Shown here piece by piece: positions 1 to 8,090 of a stretch of 64,000 nucleotides of DNA; position 1 is the stretch's first letter, and every line of letters begins with the position of its first letter. The position numbers were made by a program, and so were the translations under genes. Source of the DNA: Desmonostoc vinosum HA7617-LM4 (lineage in GTDB: Bacteria; Cyanobacteriota; Cyanobacteriia; Cyanobacteriales; Nostocaceae); NCBI GenBank assembly GCA_019359515.1, contig JAHHHC010000001.1, forward strand, positions 62,001-126,000. The letters run 5' to 3'. The notes beneath the pieces were generated by a model, which did not search any database, was not told the origin of the DNA, and saw nothing but the letters and a program-made list of their open reading frames with translations.

Positions 1-1
1 A

Positions 2-670
2 ACTCAAGTGTTAGGCGAAGAAGAGTATTATACAATGGCTAATACTGCTCATGCCATAATCAATTTATTAGATGAGTTAAAAATCATTCGATGCTTTTTA
101 GTTGGTTATTCAATGGGTGGGAGATTAGCTTTATACCTGACACTGGATTTTCCAGAGCGTTTTGAGAAAGTTGTGCTGGAGTCGGCATCTCCTGGCTTAG
201 CAACAGAATTAGAACGAACAGAACGAATTAAACGCGATGCACAAATAGCCAGAAAATTGAGCAGAAGCATTGAAAAAAGTGATTTTGCAGCTTTTTTATC
301 AAATTGGTATAATCAGCCAATTTTTGGTTCCATAAAAAATCATTCGGGCTGCGATCGCATGATAAAAAGTCGTTTACAAAACCATCCACTTGAATTAGAG
401 AAATCTTTGCGCTTGATGGGTACTGGCTGCCAACCTTCTTTGTGGGAAAAACTCAAAGATCATACAAAGCCTTTGTTGTTACTCGTTGGTGAGTACGATC
501 AAAAATTTATAGATATTAATACGGAAATGTCCCAAATATGCAAATTTGCCCAGTTAAAAATAATTAGTAACTCTGGACATAACATTCACTTAGAAAACAC
601 TTTGACTTTTGTGCAAAATATTCAGGATTTTTTTGCTAATGAGCCAATCACAGACTCAACATCATATTAG
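2..670 (+). CDS. menH: MenH-like alpha/beta hydrolase, 5' end outside window
   Basis: Probable 2-succinyl-6-hydroxy-2,4-cyclohexadiene-1-carboxylate synthase, an alpha/beta hydrolase of the phylloquinone (menaquinone-type) pathway. The nucleophile elbow GYSMGGR gives the catalytic Ser; VGEYDQ carries the likely acidic residue, and SNSGHNIHLEN near the C-terminus carries the catalytic His. The reading frame is open to the left window edge and the N-terminal oxyanion region (HG motif) is absent, so the GTG at 8 is internal and the gene starts upstream of the window. The stop lies inside the next gene (32-bp overlap), which indicates translational coupling. Family membership is clear. The MenH assignment is an inference from the short sequence and motif spacing; a generic hydrolase cannot be excluded. 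Confidence 0.75.
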   Translation, partial: TQVLGEEEYYTMANTAHAIINLLDELKIIRCFLVGYSMGGRLALYLTLDFPERFEKVVLESASPGLATELERTERIKRDAQIARKLSRSIEKSDFAAFLSNWYNQPIFGSIKNHSGCDRMIKSRLQNHPLELEKSLRLMGTGCQPSLWEKLKDHTKPLLLLVGEYDQKFIDINTEMSQICKFAQLKIISNSGHNIHLENTLTFVQNIQDFFANEPITDSTSY

Positions 671-1361
671 CTACTCCCGCGTCATCCATCTCAGTCATAT
701 AATTAACACCGATATTCCCCAATGGCCTGGTGATCCGCCAGTAGAATTGACCACCGTCGCAGAACTTGAACAAGATGGCTACTACCTGCGGCGTTTCTGT
801 TTAGGTGAACATAGCGCCACCCATATTAATGCTCCCAATAGTTTTTACAACTCCGGTGTAGGAATTGATCAATACTCTGCTGAGTCATTGATTGTACCTG
901 CAATAGTCATAGATATTTGCCCAGCTGTAGCAATTAATTCCGATTATGTTCTGACTATTGCTGATCTTCTCGCTTGGGAAAAACAGTACAGTAAAATTCC
1001 AGCTAGTAGTGTAGTACTACTTTACACTGGCTGGCAACATAAGTGGTTTGATCAAAATGCCTTCTTCAACTTGGATGCTAAGGGAATTATGCATTTTCCA
1101 GGGTTTGGTAAGGATGCTACTCAGTTTCTACTTAACGAGCGGCAAATTGTTGGGATAGGGATTGACACTCATGGTGTAGATCCAGGACAGGACAACAGTT
1201 TTGCTATCAACCGCCTGGTATTAGAACAGCCGCGAATTGTGCTGGAAAATTTGACAAATTTAGATCAACTACCACCTCAAGGTACTACTTTAGCGATCGC
1301 AATTCTTAGATTACGAGGTGGTTCGGGTTCTCCCGTGGGAGTGTTAGCACTAGTACCTTGA
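639..1361 (+). CDS. Cyclase family protein (kynurenine formamidase-like)
   Basis: Metal-dependent hydrolase of the cyclase/kynurenine formamidase superfamily (240 aa from the ATG at 639). The N-terminal pattern SHIINTDIPQWPGDPP is typical of the family, and GEHSATHINAPNSF corresponds to the metal-binding HxGTHxDxPxH box. Here Gly is replaced by Ala, the Asp position is Asn and the last His is Phe, so metal binding may be altered. IDTHGVDPGQ in the C-terminal half is another family motif. A TTG at 609 would lengthen the protein by ten residues, but the ATG gives the family's usual N-terminus. The gene overlaps menH by 32 bp, so the two are probably cotranscribed. The substrate is unknown. Confidence 0.8.
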   Translation: MSQSQTQHHISYSRVIHLSHIINTDIPQWPGDPPVELTTVAELEQDGYYLRRFCLGEHSATHINAPNSFYNSGVGIDQYSAESLIVPAIVIDICPAVAINSDYVLTIADLLAWEKQYSKIPASSVVLLYTGWQHKWFDQNAFFNLDAKGIMHFPGFGKDATQFLLNERQIVGIGIDTHGVDPGQDNSFAINRLVLEQPRIVLENLTNLDQLPPQGTTLAIAILRLRGGSGSPVGVLALVP

Positions 1362-1421
1362 TTATCGGCAAGCACGGGAGGCAGGAAAAGTAATGTGTAT
1401 CAGGAATTTTGTCAAACAGTA

Positions 1422-2108
1422 TCAGTTCTCAAATTTACTGACAACTGATTTAGCATTTAATTCCTCTTTTAAGATTTTTTGATAAATCTTAGGCAAAGAA
1501 CTACTAATAGAATTAGTTTCTATCCCATATCCTAAACTTGTCCAGGTGGGAGAGAGTCGCCGCAAAACATCATTTAACTTTCCTTGACGCAGTAGTTGAG
1601 AAATATCAGTTCCCCAAACTTGTGAATCATTCAACCAACGATAAACTACTACATCTTGATATTCCGGTTCAAAGCTATAAGTAGCCAACAACATCAACTG
1701 CATCACGTTTGGGGGATTTGGGTGATAGCGAGGAGCTATGTGATACCAAGTAGTATTGATGATTTGATATCTACCAGCAGCAGTAGAACAATTACCAGTA
1801 TTTGGCCCAGTAACAATTGTGACGCATATCTCAGGGTGGCGGCGGAGGTCGTTAACTTGCTGTCCACCATACAACAACGAATAGGGGCGGTTGCTGTTGG
1901 CTTCGCTGGCTGAGATGGTTCGCATCAAAGCACGGATGTAAGGATCGCCTCCTTTCATGACCAAAGGTGGCTGTTTAACTGCAAAAACAGGATCAGAAGG
2001 CGATCGCACTTCTCCAAAAATATACCACTGTAATAGAAACACAAAACCGAGGAGCGCAATTATTGGCCCAATCAGCTTTTCAACACCTTTGAGTTCAAAA
2101 CCTTTCAG
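1422..2108 (-). CDS. GH104-type lysozyme/transglycosylase with N-terminal membrane anchor; start uncertain
   Basis: Peptidoglycan-cleaving enzyme of the lambda-lysozyme type (glycoside hydrolase family 104). It shows ALMRTISASEANSNRPYSLL with the probable catalytic Glu, then a disulfide-like C...C spacing and TAAGRYQIINTTW, characteristic of the family. The first clean start codon is the GTG at 2042 (206 aa), but that cuts a hydrophobic segment (IIALLGFVFLLQWYIFG). The frame stays open upstream to a TAG and contains no ATG, GTG or TTG there. It does contain an AAGGAG ribosome-binding site (2116-2121) 7 nt before a CTG at 2108. The longer form would have a complete signal anchor, which fits a periplasmic wall enzyme; I give it as the gene extent with low confidence in the start. 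It stands alone, converging with the upstream cyclase gene. Confidence 0.75.
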   Translation of the reverse strand: MKGFELKGVEKLIGPIIALLGFVFLLQWYIFGEVRSPSDPVFAVKQPPLVMKGGDPYIRALMRTISASEANSNRPYSLLYGGQQVNDLRRHPEICVTIVTGPNTGNCSTAAGRYQIINTTWYHIAPRYHPNPPNVMQLMLLATYSFEPEYQDVVVYRWLNDSQVWGTDISQLLRQGKLNDVLRRLSPTWTSLGYGIETNSISSSLPKIYQKILKEELNAKSVVSKFEN

Positions 2109-2325
2109 GGTTAGACTCCTTAAAATCTGCTCTGTTAGCTAACAACAATCATTGACGCAGCAATTTCGATAAAGTTCACCAAAAGGGAGTGGGGAGTTGG
2201 GAGTGGGGAGTGGGGGAAGAAGGATTTCATGCTGTTGTTGTGTGATTTATCGTACAAGAGTCTCAAAATGTCACTTGTCATTAGTCTCTAGTCCTTTGTA
2301 ATCACAAATGACAAATGACGAATGA

Positions 2326-2985
2326 CTACGCAACGCTAGCAAATAACTCCCAAAAGCTCTTAAGGGCTGCTTCAGGTTTGGCGATGATCTCCACAATTTT
2401 ATTGCGTGCAGCTGGTTCATACAAGGACTCAACACAAACTTGGGCAACTTTTTTTCTGGGGATGCTACCCTCGAACAATGTATCAGCTCCCTGCATAACG
2501 ATGGAATCGGAGTTGTCTTCATTCTTTAAACCACCAGGCCGCACAATCGTGTAGGTAAGACCACTTTTTTGAATGTATTCTTCGGCTTGCTTTTTCCACA
2601 CTAAAATTAGCCAGAACAAGTTTAGGGGATGGAAAAACTGAGAAGTACACAAAGATGAAACGAAGACAAAATGCTCAATATTCTTAGCTTTGGCAGCGTT
2701 CACTAAATTTTTCGAGCCTTCAAAATCTACCTTGTAGGGCCCTGTGGGGTCAAAGCTAGGTTTTGCGCCAGTCGCACACAATACTACAGTGCTATCCCCC
2801 AAAGCAGCAGTCAAGCTTTCTGGTTGCAACACATCACCTATCACCAATTCGACATCAGGAGGCAGAATACTCTTAGCTTTCTCTGTATCCCTCACTAGCG
2901 CTCGAACAGGAATACTCCGTGCTACCAACTCTTCTACAATTCGGCGACCTGTTTCACCCGTTGCTCCTGCTACAAATGCTTTCAT
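2326..2985 (-). CDS. Atypical SDR, NAD(P)H-binding (NmrA/Tic62-like)
   Basis: 219-aa Rossmann-fold protein of the atypical short-chain dehydrogenase group. The N-terminal nucleotide-binding motif is GATGETGRRI (family GxxGxxG), followed by ALVRD, where the Arg suggests NADP preference, then the GDV, VLCATGA and HFVFVSS strands. The late YTIVRPGGL motif is typical of the group found in cyanobacteria and chloroplasts. A canonical YxxxK is not evident (KKQAEEYIQKSG at the equivalent place), so it may bind the cofactor for regulation or assembly rather than act as a classic dehydrogenase. Substrate unknown. It is monocistronic by spacing, with short dispersed repeats downstream (2180-2320). Confidence 0.8.
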   Translation of the reverse strand: MKAFVAGATGETGRRIVEELVARSIPVRALVRDTEKAKSILPPDVELVIGDVLQPESLTAALGDSTVVLCATGAKPSFDPTGPYKVDFEGSKNLVNAAKAKNIEHFVFVSSLCTSQFFHPLNLFWLILVWKKQAEEYIQKSGLTYTIVRPGGLKNEDNSDSIVMQGADTLFEGSIPRKKVAQVCVESLYEPAARNKIVEIIAKPEAALKSFWELFASVA

Positions 2986-3164
2986 GGTAAACGCTATCCT
3001 GAAAATCTAATATGTGCTTATTCAATTCTTTAATTTTAGTAATTCTATGGAGTCGATGGCATATTATTAAGGTTTCCGTCAAAATGAGATGTTAGTGCGA
3101 AATGAAGCACACAAGGCGGGAATCATTAATATAGACAAACGCCAAAATATACAGCAATGCGTTT

Positions 3165-3848
3165 ATGCTTTCAAGAAACGGTGAATATCAATCCTTGGAA
3201 ATAACAGAAACAGTTCTACCTATGGCGTCAAATATAGGGGAAACTGAAGATGCATTACCGCAAGTAAATGTAGCTAAAACAACAAAATTTTATGGGCGCT
3301 ATCAAGACTCGATGGATATGTATGCCCCAGCTCATAAGGTTGCTGAGTATCTTAATACTCACAATTGTTGGTTTTCGCGCTGCGCTGAACCGATGAAAGT
3401 GCAGGCACTAGGGGAAAATGGTTATACCTTAGTAATTGGTAGTTTTGGCGCTTTTGGTTATGAAGTAGAGCCAAAAATTGGTTTAGAATTATTACCTCCA
3501 GAGCAAGGTATTTACCGCATTCGTACAATTCCCGTTCCTAACTATCAACCACCTGGTTATGACGTAGATTATCGAGCCTCACTCAGGTTCACAGAAAACC
3601 CAATCAATGATGTTTTTACTGATAATAGAGAAGTAACACGAGTTGAATGGGAATTGGATTTGATAGTTGAGATTCACTTCCCCAAATTTATTCAACAACT
3701 GCCCAAGTCTTTAATTCAATCTACAGGCGATCGCCTCCTCAATCAAATTGTCCGCAAAGTCTCCCGTCGCCTCACCCGCAAAGTTCAAGAAGATTTTCAT
3801 CAATCTTTGGGACTACCTTTACCTGTCAAGTCAAACAATAGGCGGTGA
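3165..3848 (+). CDS. DUF1997 family protein
   Basis: 227-aa cyanobacterial and plastid protein of the DUF1997 family, recognised from the order KFYGRYQDSMDMYAP, HNCWFSRCAEPMKVQ, NGYTLVIGSFGAFGYEVEP and YDVDYRASLRF, with a C-terminal Arg/Lys-rich helix (IRKVSRRLTRKVQEDFHQSLGLP). The family has a lipid-binding START-like fold by general knowledge, but no reaction is established. No signal peptide or membrane segment. A second in-frame ATG at 3222 would remove a poorly conserved 19-residue extension and is an equally plausible start. The 3' end runs straight into a dense repeat array. Confidence 0.8.
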   Translation: MLSRNGEYQSLEITETVLPMASNIGETEDALPQVNVAKTTKFYGRYQDSMDMYAPAHKVAEYLNTHNCWFSRCAEPMKVQALGENGYTLVIGSFGAFGYEVEPKIGLELLPPEQGIYRIRTIPVPNYQPPGYDVDYRASLRFTENPINDVFTDNREVTRVEWELDLIVEIHFPKFIQQLPKSLIQSTGDRLLNQIVRKVSRRLTRKVQEDFHQSLGLPLPVKSNNRR

Positions 3849-3858
3849 GTCAATATAA

Positions 3859-4165
3859 TTCGTAATTCGTAATTCGTAATGACGCTCGAGGACTCGCTAC
3901 CGCTGCGAAGCGCGTAATTCGTAATGACGCGACGCTCCTGTGCCGCTCTAAGCGAAGCTATGCCGCAGGCTTTACGCTGACGCTCGTACCAACGCTCGAT
4001 GACTCGCTCTAAGCGAAGCTATGCCGCAGGCTTTACGCTACGCTATCGCTACCGCTGACGCTCGTACCTCGCTACCGCTTCGCTAACGCTAACGCTATCG
4101 AGGACTCGCTCTAAGCGAAGCTATGCCGCAGGCTTTACGCTGCGAAGCGCGTAATTCGTAATTGC
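3859..4165. repeat. Dispersed-repeat array with three copies of a 33-bp unit
   Basis: This is a mosaic of GTAATTC runs, GACGCTCGAGGACTCGCTACC-like blocks and three identical 33-bp units at 3946-3978, 4007-4039 and 4109-4141, each starting CTCTAAGCGAAGC and ending GGCTTTACGCT. The same unit recurs at 44191-44223, 44242-44274, 58560-58592 and 58609-58641 (opposite orientation) and at 63930-63962, some with one base change. No coding frame is evident. Arrays of this kind are common between genes in Nostocales. Confidence 0.85.
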
Positions 4166-4260
4166 AATCTGTATAGGCTTGTACCCTCAACTGATTGTTC
4201 GCTATTCGTAATTCGTAATTGCAATCTGTATAGGCTTGTACCCTCAACTGATTGTTCGCT
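4151..4260. repeat. 53-bp direct repeat
   Basis: Two identical 53-bp copies, 4151-4203 and 4208-4260, each beginning GTAATTCGTAATTGC and ending GATTGTTCGCT, are separated by 4 bp (ATTC). The repeat sits between the 33-bp-unit array and the 3' end of the DUF4079 gene. The identity of the copies suggests a recent duplication. Confidence 0.9.
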
Positions 4261-4347
4261 TTCTGTGTCTTCATAGAATAGACTATCCAATCAGAGATTA
4301 TGGTGCTTGCTCAGTACTTTCCCTAATTACGAATTACGCATTATGCA

Positions 4348-4818
4348 TTACGCATTAGTAAGAATTCTTTGGACAATTTGCACACCAGTAATTGCTTGCC
4401 AAGCGAACAGCCCTAAAAGAGTGAAATTCAACAAAATATGCGTCATCCTTGCCCAATTGGCTCCTTTTTGCATGTAAGGAGATAAGGAAGCAGAAAACGC
4501 TATCAAACTTGTCATACCCAACCCTGCTAACAGGTGCGGCCCGAAGAACAACTTGCCATTATTGATGTATGTGACAGCCATCCCACCAATTGCACCTGCT
4601 ACCATCAGACCCAAGAGTATTGAGCCGATTTGATAGTGTTTTATATTATACTTACCTTTAATCAGTTCTTTTTTTTCGTCGCCTTGAGCGCTTCTAGTAC
4701 GCTGTACTTGTAAGCCCAAGTAAGCAGCATACAGTGAAATTGCCAATAACACCCACATCATTAGTGGGTGAAAGAAGTTCAGCCAATATTTAACCGATGG
4801 TGAAAGTTCCAAACTCAT
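4348..4818 (-). CDS. DUF4079 family integral membrane protein
   Basis: 156-aa predicted membrane protein of the cyanobacterial/plastid DUF4079 family. It has about four transmembrane helices: FFHPLMMWVLLAISLYAAYL, IGSILLGLMVAGAIGGMAV, LLAGLGMTSLIAFSASL and ILLNFTLLGLFAWQAITGV. Family-typical His residues lie in the first helix (HP) and near FFGPHLLAG, suggesting a cytochrome b561-like fold, though heme binding is only inferred. The ATG at 4818 starts at MSLELSPSVKYW, the usual N-terminus; the open frame upstream to 4905 is probably not translated. The function is not established. Confidence 0.8.
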   Translation of the reverse strand: MSLELSPSVKYWLNFFHPLMMWVLLAISLYAAYLGLQVQRTRSAQGDEKKELIKGKYNIKHYQIGSILLGLMVAGAIGGMAVTYINNGKLFFGPHLLAGLGMTSLIAFSASLSPYMQKGANWARMTHILLNFTLLGLFAWQAITGVQIVQRILTNA

Positions 4819-5079
4819 AGTGTTCTCGCCCAGTCTTAAATCTTTATAAAAATTAGCATAACTTTGTTTACAGTATTTAAGGTTTTTACAGTAAAAATCA
4901 GGCACTGAGACGGTGTATGATTTACCGTTATTCCATGAATTTTTATCAATAGTGCAAATTTAGTTCTAAGTATTAATCTCTATTAGAGAATAAAACTGCA
5001 CTCTTGCCAAAGTTAATCAATGCTCTCAAACTAAATTTTAGGAACTCGCCTTTCATCCCCCATAAGTAGGGGAATAGTC

Positions 5080-6354
5080 ATGACTGAAAACAATGATATT
5101 TTGCTGCTAATGGCTGCTAAAAGTGGCGATATCAATCGTCTGCGGGCGCTACTGGCTACTGGTGCCAGAGTAGATGTCGGCGATCGCCAAGGTACGACAG
5201 CATTAATGTATGCTGCTAATTTAGGCTACACCGAAATTGTGCGATCGCTGTTGGCTGCTGGGGCAAATGTGAACTTGTCTCGAAAAGTCTATGGTTTGAC
5301 CACATTGATGTTGGCAGCTAGTACTAATCAGCTTGATATTGTCAAACTATTGATATCCAAGGGCGCTGATGTGAATGCCATTAATGAAGATGGCAGCACA
5401 GCTTTAATGGCAGCAGTAATCAAAGGTCATGTCGATGTGGTGCGAATCTTGCTGGCTGCTGGTGCTGAGGTGAATTTAGCAGATAAAGACGATGATACTG
5501 CGCTAAAACTCGCACTGAAACGTAAAGATGTAGAAATTATTCAAGCAATTCTCCAAACTGGCGTAGATGTCAATCATCAAGATGAAGATGGTGAAACTCT
5601 GCTGATGGTAGCGGTAGACTTAGGAAATTTGGATGTAGTGCAAGCATTGCTGGCGGCAGGAGCTGATGTTAAGCAACAAAACTCGGATGGTGGAACTGCA
5701 CTATTAGCAGCGGCGGCAGCTGGACATAGTGCGATCGCTTCCGCTTTACTAGATGCAGGATCTGAGATCAATCACCAAGATCAAGATGGTGAAACAGCCC
5801 TACACCTGGCTGTTGTAGAAGGTTATGTTGATGTAGTGCAAGTATTGCTTAACCGAGGTGCGGATATACAAATTAGAAATCACCTGGGTGATACACCACT
5901 ACTGGTAGCAGCGTTGCAAGGACATGGGCAAATTGTTGAGATGCTACTGCGTTTTGGGGGAGATATTAATAGTAAAAATTTAGGTGAAATCCCTCTGACA
6001 CTGGCAGCATCTAACAGACACATACAAACAGTCAAGGTTTTATTAGAATATGGTGCTGATCCCGATACTCTAGGAGATGATGGCAAAACAGCTCTACTTA
6101 AAGCCGCAGAAACTAACGATAAAGAAATGATACATTTGCTGCTATCAAAGGGTGCAAATGTAAATTTTCAAGATTCAGCAGGAGCAACAGCATTAATGTG
6201 GGCTGCCTCAATGGGTTATTGTGAGGCTGTACAAATACTGCTACAAGCCGGGGCGAATGTAAATTTAAGAAATCGTGGTGGATACACTGCTTTGATGATT
6301 GCAGAATTTAATGGGTATGAAGATGTAGTGCATAGTTTGAAAGCGAATGGGTAA
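5080..6354 (+). CDS. Ankyrin-repeat protein, about 12 repeats
   Basis: 424-aa protein made almost wholly of ankyrin repeats. About twelve 33-residue units follow the pattern DxxGxTALMxAAxxGxxxIVxxLLxAGAxVN, starting at about residue 5. It has no signal peptide, membrane helix or catalytic domain, so it is probably a soluble protein-interaction scaffold. The ATG at 5080 has an AGGGG Shine-Dalgarno about 10 nt upstream. HIP1-like octamers lie within the coding region, so the base composition is native. The stop codon lies inside a perfect 33-bp inverted repeat (6346-6378). No neighbour suggests a pathway. Confidence 0.9.
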   Translation: MTENNDILLLMAAKSGDINRLRALLATGARVDVGDRQGTTALMYAANLGYTEIVRSLLAAGANVNLSRKVYGLTTLMLAASTNQLDIVKLLISKGADVNAINEDGSTALMAAVIKGHVDVVRILLAAGAEVNLADKDDDTALKLALKRKDVEIIQAILQTGVDVNHQDEDGETLLMVAVDLGNLDVVQALLAAGADVKQQNSDGGTALLAAAAAGHSAIASALLDAGSEINHQDQDGETALHLAVVEGYVDVVQVLLNRGADIQIRNHLGDTPLLVAALQGHGQIVEMLLRFGGDINSKNLGEIPLTLAASNRHIQTVKVLLEYGADPDTLGDDGKTALLKAAETNDKEMIHLLLSKGANVNFQDSAGATALMWAASMGYCEAVQILLQAGANVNLRNRGGYTALMIAEFNGYEDVVHSLKANG

Positions 6355-6378
6355 CTCGGGGGCCCCGAGTTACCCATT
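6346..6378. repeat. Perfect 16-bp inverted repeat spanning the ankyrin stop codon
   Basis: AATGGGTAACTCGGGG (6346-6361) and its exact complement (6363-6378) are separated by one G. The arms include the TAA stop at 6352-6354. The hairpin is very GC-rich at its tip, but no T-run follows directly on either strand, so it is not a textbook intrinsic terminator. It could act as an mRNA 3' stabiliser or weak terminator. Confidence 0.9.
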
Positions 6379-6873
6379 CCCAAACACAACTTTTCTTTAA
6401 TTTGCTTCAGAAAAATATTGACGAAACATCAAATAAATGTTATTTACTTATATACTAAAGACAAAAGCACTTTCAAACGTTAATAAACTAAGAAAGTAAA
6501 ACTCCGTCGCTGCTGTTGTGAGTTTGCGGCGACGGAGAGGGTAAAAATCGGAACACCAAGACAGAGAGCAGGCGAAATACTTGCCCACAAGGATGTAAAG
6601 GGAGCAAAAATGAAGAATCAAACTGACCTTTTACCTTGTACCTTTGACCTTGTACTGTTTGCCTTGTCTCTCTCTTGGCGATTCCTACTGTGCTAGATGT
6701 ACAGAATATATAGTTTTTAGTTGCACGGAAAAGTATTGTAAGGATCATTTTTTAGGTATCATAACGAACGCTAGCTTAAATAGTTAGGCGATCGCGGTTA
6801 AACAGCAACCTTTTCAAGATTTTGCCCAATTTAAAAGAAAAAATAAAAAAATAAATTTTGGTAGAAATACAGA
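6379..6873. other. Intergenic region, no supported gene
   Basis: 495 bp between the ankyrin gene and the CbiG-like gene. It is AT-rich and contains the low-complexity phrase CTTTTACCTTGTACCTTTGACC (around 6628-6650), typical of short cyanobacterial repeats. The minus-strand open frame at 6488-6748 lacks recognisable domains and is probably chance. No terminator or operator was identified. Confidence 0.5.
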
Positions 6874-7335
6874 GTGCAAAATAATATTCTGCAACTACCG
6901 CTACATTTACACAGTTTGTGGGTAGGAATTGGTTGTCAGAGGGGTAGTTCACGCCTGTTGATTGCAACGGCAATTGAGGAAATTTTGTGGTCAAATCAAC
7001 TTGACCAAAATGCGATCGCAGGTATTGCGACCATTGATACTAAAGCCTCGGAGGTTGGTTTAGTAGAATTTTGCCGCTTACGCAATTTGCCTTTAAAAAC
7101 CTTTTGTGCGGAAGTTCTTCGTCATGTGTGTGTCCCCAATCCTGCTAAGATTATCGACCAACAAGTAGGAACACCCAGCGTGGCAGAAGCGGCCACCATT
7201 CTTGCTGCCTCAGCTGCTTCCTTGTGGACAAACACACAACAGTTGCAGGTGAAGTTGGTAGTTCCTAAACAGATTTTTCGTTTGCAAGGGCAACTAGGTG
7301 CAGTGACAATAGCTGTTGCTCAAGCTGCACATTGA
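6874..7335 (+). CDS. Cobalamin biosynthesis CbiG C-terminal domain protein
   Basis: 153-aa stand-alone protein matching the C-terminal domain of CbiG (CobE/GbiG type), a cobalamin-pathway module linked to ring opening of cobalt-precorrin-5A. Supporting motifs are SLWVGIGCQRGSSRLLIATAI near the N-terminus, IATIDTKASEVGLVEFC, and PSVAEAATILAA, which all match the family order. It starts at a GTG (6874). Full-length CbiG is about 300-350 aa, so this is the C-terminal half only; in cyanobacteria this domain is often separate or fused to other cobalamin enzymes. No other cobalamin genes are adjacent. Confidence 0.75.
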   Translation: MQNNILQLPLHLHSLWVGIGCQRGSSRLLIATAIEEILWSNQLDQNAIAGIATIDTKASEVGLVEFCRLRNLPLKTFCAEVLRHVCVPNPAKIIDQQVGTPSVAEAATILAASAASLWTNTQQLQVKLVVPKQIFRLQGQLGAVTIAVAQAAH

Positions 7336-7468
7336 TTTGTAGAGTGATGCGATCGGGCATGATCAAGTCAACCGCCCCACGCACAAGGGGATGGGGATGT
7401 AAGCGCGAGCAATAAAGATCATGACTCATAAAGTGCTTGCTACAAACCATCAAAACTGTCTTGAAGCA

Positions 7469-7822
7469 CTACTCAACTACTCTCAAAAAATAGTTGATGA
7501 TACTAGAAACGATCGCTAATACAATCGAACCCAACAAAGCAGGTACAAAGCCCTTAATTTCAAACCCAGAACCAGGGGTTAATGCACTTGCAAGCCACAG
7601 AGTCAAGGCATTGATCACAAATGTAAATAAACCAAAAGTTAGTAAGGTAATTGGGAATGTCAAAATCCGCAAAACCGGGCGAATAAAAGCATTCACCAGT
7701 CCAATAACAACAGCAGCAACCAGAGCAATTACAATATCATTGACAACAAATCCTGAAACGATCTTAGCGGTAATCAATAAAGCCACCGCAGTACCGAGCC
7801 AAGTTAATAAAAAGTGTGGCAT
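7469..7822 (-). CDS. Phage holin family 4 / YvlD-like membrane protein
   Basis: 117-aa protein with four hydrophobic helices: LLTWLGTAVALLITAKIVSG, IVIALVAAVVIGLVNAFI, ITLLTFGLFTFVINALTLWLA and FVPALLGSIVLAIVSSIINY. NAFIRPVLRILTFPITLLT is the signature of the family called phage holin family 4 (Pfam PF04020), a chromosomal membrane protein not tied to phage lysis. The start ATG (7822) gives the typical N-terminus. It is monocistronic. Function unknown. Confidence 0.85.
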   Translation of the reverse strand: MPHFLLTWLGTAVALLITAKIVSGFVVNDIVIALVAAVVIGLVNAFIRPVLRILTFPITLLTFGLFTFVINALTLWLASALTPGSGFEIKGFVPALLGSIVLAIVSSIINYFLRVVE

Positions 7823-8090
7823 ATGATTTTCTAGAGAAATTAGCAGTTAAGTCTAATAAATTCCATTAATGTCGTCATTTCCCTTTTATAGTCACAAATG
7901 ATTAAGGACGACTCTATGAATATATATGCAATATTTCATGCATCATATCTTACTTTTGATCGGCGTATCCTTTTAGTATTGTAGGCGGTTGATAACCGCT
8001 ATGTATTAATAAAAAAATGGCAAAAAGCACAAAAAAGGTTTCTCTACATAGAGATACCTCTACTAATTATACGGTGTATGTAGTACTAGC

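Noticed and set aside
3859-4165. CRISPR array
   Set aside because: The 33-bp units repeat, but connecting sequences are themselves repetitive, variable in length and shared among loci; no cas genes are present.
6488-6748. 86-codon minus-strand open frame
   Set aside because: Its composition follows repeat-like, low-complexity DNA (KVKGQFDSS, FRFLPSPSPQ); no domain and no ribosome-binding site.
7469-7822. Phage holin indicating a prophage
   Set aside because: The family name is historical; no other phage gene lies nearby and the gene is a normal chromosomal membrane protein.
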